The notes under the pieces: generated by a model
What the model saw: only the letters and a program-made list of their open reading frames with translations
The model's database searches: none
What the model was told of the DNA's origin: nothing
Position numbers and translations under genes: made by a program
NCBI RefSeq assembly: GCF_037975245.1
Contig: NC_092582.1
Span: 5,310,001 to 5,374,000, forward strand
Reading direction: 5' to 3'
Origin: Apostichopus japonicus
Taxonomy: Eukaryota > Echinodermata > Holothuroidea > Aspidochirotida > Stichopodidae
DNA: 64,000 nucleotides
Part shown: in pieces, positions 58,914 through 64,000 of the stretch
Numbering within the stretch: position 1 is the stretch's first letter
How the letters are laid out: each line of letters starts with the position of its first letter

Positions 58914-60580
58914 AAAAACCCTATGTTAGAGGTGTTGGTCGGCTGGCTTTAAAGTGTTGAAAATCATTCCATCAAAATCTCGTCATGCTAAATGCATGTC
59001 GGAACAACAGCGAAATATGCAGTGGCGTTTTAGGAAGCTACTGCACAGTGGAGGTTATATCCGTTCCATGAGTATTGTTCAATTCACAAACTAAGGGGAA
59101 GGGGGTCGAGGAGGGTAAGGGTTTGGGGAGGGGGAGGTGCAGCCGGAGCGGGAAAAGCAAGTGAAGGTAGGAATAACATCGTCACCACAAATGATTTTCA
59201 AACGCATTCGCAAACAGTTGTCTAGGTAACTCTTTTTACTCTTTTAATTGATTTCTCGACTCACGATAGGAAAACGGAGCTTCGGCCTTGTATTGCAAAG
59301 TAGCTATATGTATTTAACGGGTGTGTGGGCAAGGGGGGGGTGGGGGAGGGGGTGTTATGAAAGAACTATTGATCTGATGTTGTTTGTTGTCTAGTTTCTT
59401 ATCTATGGGATTTGTTCCCTCTGGATGTTAATTGTCTCTATAGGGTGATATAAAATTAACTGAGCATTCAAAACACAGCCAATACTCTCTTAACAAAGTC
59501 ATAACACTAACAGAGTATACTGAGAACCACAACAAGCTTGGTCATATAGTCTAAAAAACAAAGAAAACGAGAAGAACTGTTTTTTTGTTGTTGTTGGTTG
59601 CAACGTTTGCTGTATTGCAGCTTTCTTATCAACAAGCGAAAAGAAAATGTCAAATTGAACAAAAAAGAGTAATACGGTACTGGTACAATAAGAAAGGTAT
59701 TGGCTCAGAATCACTTGACATATAATAGTTTAAAACTAGATATATTCGAATATATGATCTGAAGCAAATATCGTTACGAATGTATGACGTTATCTTTTGT
59801 AATATCATGATTACGGCAAATTGATTGAAACCCTGGTTGTATTAGAGGTTAAATAAAAAAAATAACATATTTCTGCGTATAAAATTTAATTTTGTTGCAT
59901 TGATTACAACAATAATTAGTAATTACAACACAAAAGCTTAATTTCTCTGAAAGACCATAGGTAATAAACTTTCATCAATAAACCTGCATTTACTTACGTT
60001 ACTTCCACAATTGCTATTTACCACAGTTAAGGCCGCCACTCGTCTTATGAGAGGTCGGAGTAGAATTACGGTTGTCATCCAGCATTGGAATTACGTTATT
60101 GTTTGTTTGTGCTCTTTTATCGTTCATAAATATCTCTTAATGAGAAAACAAATTTTGGAATCTGTTCAGTGTACGAAACATATCGCTAATCATTCTATTG
60201 TAGAATCAATTGAAATATTAATAAGAACTTTATATACTTACTCTGCATCTTCTTTACAGCAATGTTACAGACGATAGATCATTAGAAGACGAAAAAGCAA
60301 ATAAACAGGATGGAATTGCAAACATTGGGGTTGCTACACCACCCCCTCCATAAAAAAGTTGGCTTGTGATAGTTTCAATATACAAACATCCCTCAAAGCT
60401 TTATTGTTGTCGTAAGAGTAATAAACAGAACTCCATATCTTATAAGTATGAGATGAATACTGATTTTAGTAATATAAAATATGATTTGAAAGATGATATA
60501 ATAATATAGATTTTACATTAGGCCTATGTGCAAAATCGTTAGTTATATAAATATTAGTAATATCTCCCCTAATGATACTG
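58200..60580. other. Unannotated spacer
   Basis: A short (TA)n run at 58881-58905, G-rich runs at 59095-59150 and 59330-59350. No supported gene. A weak partial match to the MANWTT exon region (TCATGATTACGGCAAATTGA) lies near 59806. Confidence 0.45.
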
Positions 60581-60889
60581 CAGGCGCGTAGCCAGGAATT
60601 TTCCAAGGGAGGGGCGAAACTGTAGGCAAACTATCAGAGCCGTAGATACGGCATCGTAAACTATAGCGTAGCGCCACAATGAGTTGGCGCGAAGCGTACA
60701 AGAAAATTTTGGCTGAAATGCCTCCCAGATCGCCGGAAATGGCACTTCCCAGGCCTTGTAAGTTGCTTCTTAGCATTTTCTCTTTTGAAATTACTAGCGA
60801 TATCATAAAAACATATAAAAATATATATATATATGCTCAAGGGGGGGCGGCTGCCCCCTTCGCCCCCCCCCCCCTTGGCTACGCGCCTG
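60581..60889 (-). mobile_element. hAT-type MITE, family E-like, 309 bp
   Basis: The ends are CAGGCGCGTAGCCAGG and TTGGCTACGCGCCTG. Flanking 8-mers TGATACTG and TTATACTG agree at seven of eight positions. The shared core is present in reverse (about 60660-60755). Related to 37190-37449. Confidence 0.8.
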
Positions 60890-61218
60890 TTATACTGAGG
60901 TATAGCGAAAGACACCAAGACATCTTTATAAACCAAATATACGTACAAGAAAATAGACACAAGATCAAACCGTTAAAGATAGAGAGAGAGAAAGAGAAGG
61001 AGAAGGAGAAGGAGAGGAATATATTAATTAATAATTATTAAATCAAGTGTCTTAACAACATACAAAATATTTAAATTGAGAAAGAGTTAACGACTTAACG
61101 ATTGCAGATTAAACGATGTTGGTCAGTGCGGACAGTCTTACGCACATGCACGCACACTATCCATGGTTTTATATATGTAACGTATATATCGTGCCAGGTA
61201 ATAGTCCTCTTGTCCTGG

Positions 61219-64000
61219 TCACTGTTGGTTGCAGTCGGTACATAAATCTGAAGTGTTCACTTCGAGATAATTTATCAGATAATACATCACAACCTGCAGA
61301 CTTTTACCGAAACGAGTCCCGTCGATGGTAGTCGAGCTGCAATCGGTAGCTCTATTCTGTGGATGCCAAAATGTCATTAAAAATGACAGTTTTTTCAGTG
61401 AAGAATGGAAGATGGAAGGAAAGAAAACCAGTTGGTTATTTCCGTCAAGTAGGCCTAACACTACCACCACCACCCAGTGGCGGACTGCGTCTTAAGACCG
61501 GCCCGGGCATTTTCCACCTAGACCGGGCCTTTATTCATTGACATGCTACATAGTGATCGCCGTCCTGGGGGAGGGGTCTAAGGAGATTTTTTTTTAAATT
61601 AAAGGAATGCCTAGATGCAAAATGGTGCTATATTTCTCAATTTAGATGATACAATAATCCTTTAAAAATTACCCAAACATTATTTTACAGAAGCAACACT
61701 TGATTAAACTGAGGAAAGTTAAAAACGTTAAAAAAAATAGATTTTTTTTTTTTTTTTTAGACTTTATATGTTTTAGACTGGATTTTATTTAGTTTTTCAA
61801 GCATTTTGTGACAACATGATTGATAAAAATGGAAGAAAACTAAATTAAATCCATTAGCATGGACGGGTTGCCATTAGCACGTTCTTTTGTTACGAACTAA
61901 CAGACTAACTAACATGGTGATTTCATGAGCTGATTCCCACAGTTAAAAATATATTTCTACACAGCCCGTAATTTTTACCAGGCTCCCAGCCCACCGGCCC
62001 ACCGGCCCACCGGGCATTGCCCAAACCCCCTTGTGACCAGTCCGCCACTGCCACCACCCCACCTCCTAAATAAGACCTTCTTCCCACCCGAATTTTTTTT
62101 TAAATCCTTTTTTTTTCGCGTTTGTATCATACATGGCCGGTTCTTACCAGAGGAGGGTCCACTGTATACTGCTTTTCCACGAAATGAATAAGTAATTGTT
62201 CAATAGCTGTTTCTTGAGCTGAGTTGTCATTTTGAGCACACTCTTCGAACCATTTGTACAAGTATAGTAATGCGTAGCTCATGTCTGGTATACTAGGACC
62301 AGAAGTCATCTCCTGTGAAAGAATGAAAATATAAAAAAAATGCGGTAATCGTTTTCAAAGTTCTATAGTGAACACTGTGCACATATTAACACGACACATG
62401 TTAAGCTGACCTATCGTTATACATTACACACTTGATCATGGACGTCCGAAGCCAACAATAGAAAGGGCAGGCAAAACTTCTGGTATTCAATCGCTGGTTA
62501 ACCGTCCGAAAGGCGATTAACCGATTAACGGTCAAAAGCGAACGGCATTCAAGCTTACCATACATATATCGCAATTAGGTATCTGTATGAATTGAAGATT
62601 AGCGGATATGTTTTTTCTTAACGAGAGAGCACAGTTCTTTAATTTTAATATATGTTTTGTACTTTGAGTATTTAATGGGAAGATTCCACCGTGATCACCC
62701 ATGCCCCCCCCCCCAACGCGGACGCCCATGTAAGCCAAACAGCAACAAGTGTACGCACAAAATCTCGAAATGTGAAATCTGGGTTAGATATCGGATATAT
62801 AAGAAAGCTGATTGGCGGTGAACCATTTAACCAACCCTATACTCCACAACTTCTACTTCTCCCCAAACCACCCCTTTCCTTAAAATGGGTAAAAAGAACT
62901 CCCATAACCAACCTACAGGTTCACTGAGTAAAGCAATCCGGTAGAGACCCCCCCTCCCCCCCCCTCAATGAACGTTTTTTTTTTGTGCAGTGCTATAACG
63001 CAGAGTATATATACTTCATGGTTTGATCTTTGAAGTAAAATGTACAAGTGAGCAGTGATGAAGTTATAATACAGCAACGTAAGCAGTTGTTTTCAATTCC
63101 GTATAGTTACATACCGTTTTACTGCACCGACAAAAGCTTAGATCTAGGAATGGCGTTGTATCAGGGATAGTCTGTAAGTCAATGTAACAAAATGATACGA
63201 CATTTTAATTTTGAACACGTCACTAAAAGAATTGAATTCTCCAGCAAATATATTCAAAGCTGACTAAGGTGTTCAGTCACCGTCATTGTAATATATAGAC
63301 ATTTTGTTGTTGCAAATCCCACACGTTCCATATACATCGCCTTATATCACCTATGTATCTCATATAGCCTATACCTCATGTATATATCCTCATAGCCCAC
63401 ATTTCTTTACATCCCAAAGGGCCTAATATCCAGCAAGAACATTAAACAATTCTTTTTTTCTTCATCTTTTTTAAAACGAATGTATGTGCAGTGGAACAGA
63501 AAACCCCGGTATCCAGCCAATACTCATAGCTTAGTACAGTAACTACGGTACTGTTCATGTTCCACAACCGTGCATCGGTAACTACTGCGCTGTGTTCGTA
63601 ACACGGTGACATGTGTTTTTTCTTACTGCAAATTAAATATTTAATAAAAAATTAAATTAAATTTTTAAAAATTTAAATTTAAACAAATTTAATTTGTTGT
63701 TGTTGTTGTTGTTTTGTTTGAATTACTGCAATTTTTCACCTGTTGGACTCGTAGATCAACGTGTGCCAACTGTAACATATGTTACCGTGTTGCGAACACA
63801 GCGCAGTAGTTACTGATGCACGGTCGTGGAACATAAACAGTAGTTACTGTACTAGCTATGAGTATCGGGTGCGGAATCTTACCTTGTAGTAATCCAATGA
63901 CACGTCGATAAGAATTTGAAGATACCTAGTAGTGAGTGGGATTGATCTTTCTATACGCCGACCCGAAGCCGAAGCCACAGACATCGCACACACGAGAGAG
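61219..64000 (-). CDS. Second member of the secreted helical-cytokine-like family (exon 1 beyond the window)
   Basis: Four exons on the minus strand: 64000-63883 (exon 2; one base and exon 1 lie outside), 63171-63115, 62312-62148 and 61356-61219 (stop TGA). Junctions are GT-AG and all three introns are phase 0, as in the 28 kb gene. Exon by exon the two proteins correspond: SLVCA / FLVCA; LTTRYLQILIDVSLDYY / LTTSYLNTLMKISRDHY; TIPDTTPFLDLSFC / SIPDLSPNVDLTLFC; ALLYLYKWFEEC / ALDYLYKWVVKC; ATDC / ATMDC; LEVNTSDLCTD / CEVDTSGLCID. About 158 residues are visible. Cys 134 and 146 of the 28 kb protein are not conserved, and an extra Cys pair appears (FCRC, LCTDC). The intron between exons 4 and 5 holds a MITE; the intron after exon 2 holds a large inverted repeat. 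Function is unknown; secreted and helical by inference. Confidence 0.72.
61475..62050. mobile_element. hAT-type MITE, family G, 576 bp
   Basis: The ends are CAGTGGCGGACTG and CAGTCCGCCACTG, perfectly inverted, with exact 8-bp target duplication CCACCACC (61467-61474, 62051-62058). Contains GATCGCCGTCCTGGGGGAGG and TAGATGCAAAATGGTGCTAT, blocks also seen in the 8.4 kb and 56 kb elements. It lies in the last intron of the minus-strand gene. Confidence 0.88.
63515..63868. repeat. Imperfect inverted repeat with ~100-bp arms
   Basis: Left arm 63520-63622 and right arm 63773-63866 are complementary over blocks such as ACTACTGCGCTGTGTTCG, CCGTGCATC and TACTCATAGCT. The spacer is an A/T-rich TTTAAATT-type stretch with (TTG)n. 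The right arm ends about 15 bp from the exon 2 donor of the minus-strand gene. Confidence 0.8.

Overview
The window is intron-rich, repeat-saturated eukaryotic DNA: canonical GT-AG splice sites, long (TA)n, (AAT)n and (GATA/GACA)n tracts, tRNA-derived SINEs, fragments of non-LTR and Penelope-like retroelements, and many short hAT-type MITEs with poly-G/poly-C stretches. The gene content (a SCAI orthologue, and an animal-type flavin monooxygenase with a C-terminal membrane anchor) points to a metazoan. I think a marine invertebrate deuterostome, perhaps an echinoderm such as a sea cucumber, is most likely, but this is a guess from repeat style. It is not a microbial window, and I see no operons, CRISPR arrays or rRNA.

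Layout. 0.67-2.5 kb (+): the last four exons of SCAI, followed at 2.77-3.0 kb by a decayed tandem copy of its terminal exon and 3'UTR. 3.2-10.5 kb: MITEs, a tandemly duplicated tRNA-SINE region and microsatellites. 11.8 kb: a duplicated copy of a first coding exon (MANWTTII). 12.9-15.0 kb: more MITEs. 16.0-16.5 kb: (TA)n plus a 47-bp minisatellite. 17.75-21.4 kb: a three-unit higher-order tandem array. 21.9-27.5 kb: nested hAT elements, SINEs, foldback elements and a LINE tail. 28.03-34.31 kb (+): a five-exon gene for a small secreted protein. 36.4-38.4 kb: MITEs. 40.2-44.3 kb: two TTAA-flanked elements. 44.5-47.9 kb: a foldback element, an orphan exon and a tandem array. 48.2-54.4 kb (+): a complete six-exon flavin-containing monooxygenase. 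54.9-61 kb: SINEs, MITEs and a perfect 52-bp palindrome. 61.2-64.0 kb (-): a second member of the secreted family, running off the end.

The most interesting content is this secreted family. The 28-34 kb gene predicts 156 aa with a signal peptide, several cysteines, four N-glycosylation sequons and amphipathic segments. Its coding exons are 25, 116, 60, 141 and 129 bp with intron phases 1-0-0-0. The minus-strand paralogue keeps the exon order and phases and the key cysteine positions. A tiny first exon, five coding exons and 1-0-0-0 phasing is the classical architecture of vertebrate class I long-chain helical cytokine genes (growth hormone, erythropoietin, IL-6). I recognise no known family by sequence, so 'helical-cytokine-like' is inference. 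With the extra first-exon copy at 11.8 kb and a possible orphan second exon at 45.9 kb, the locus looks like an expanding cluster interleaved with SCAI and FMO.

The second theme is the mobile-element load. At least nine elements have exact 8-bp target-site duplications readable directly, and several otherwise different elements share one ~100-bp internal core found at nine places.
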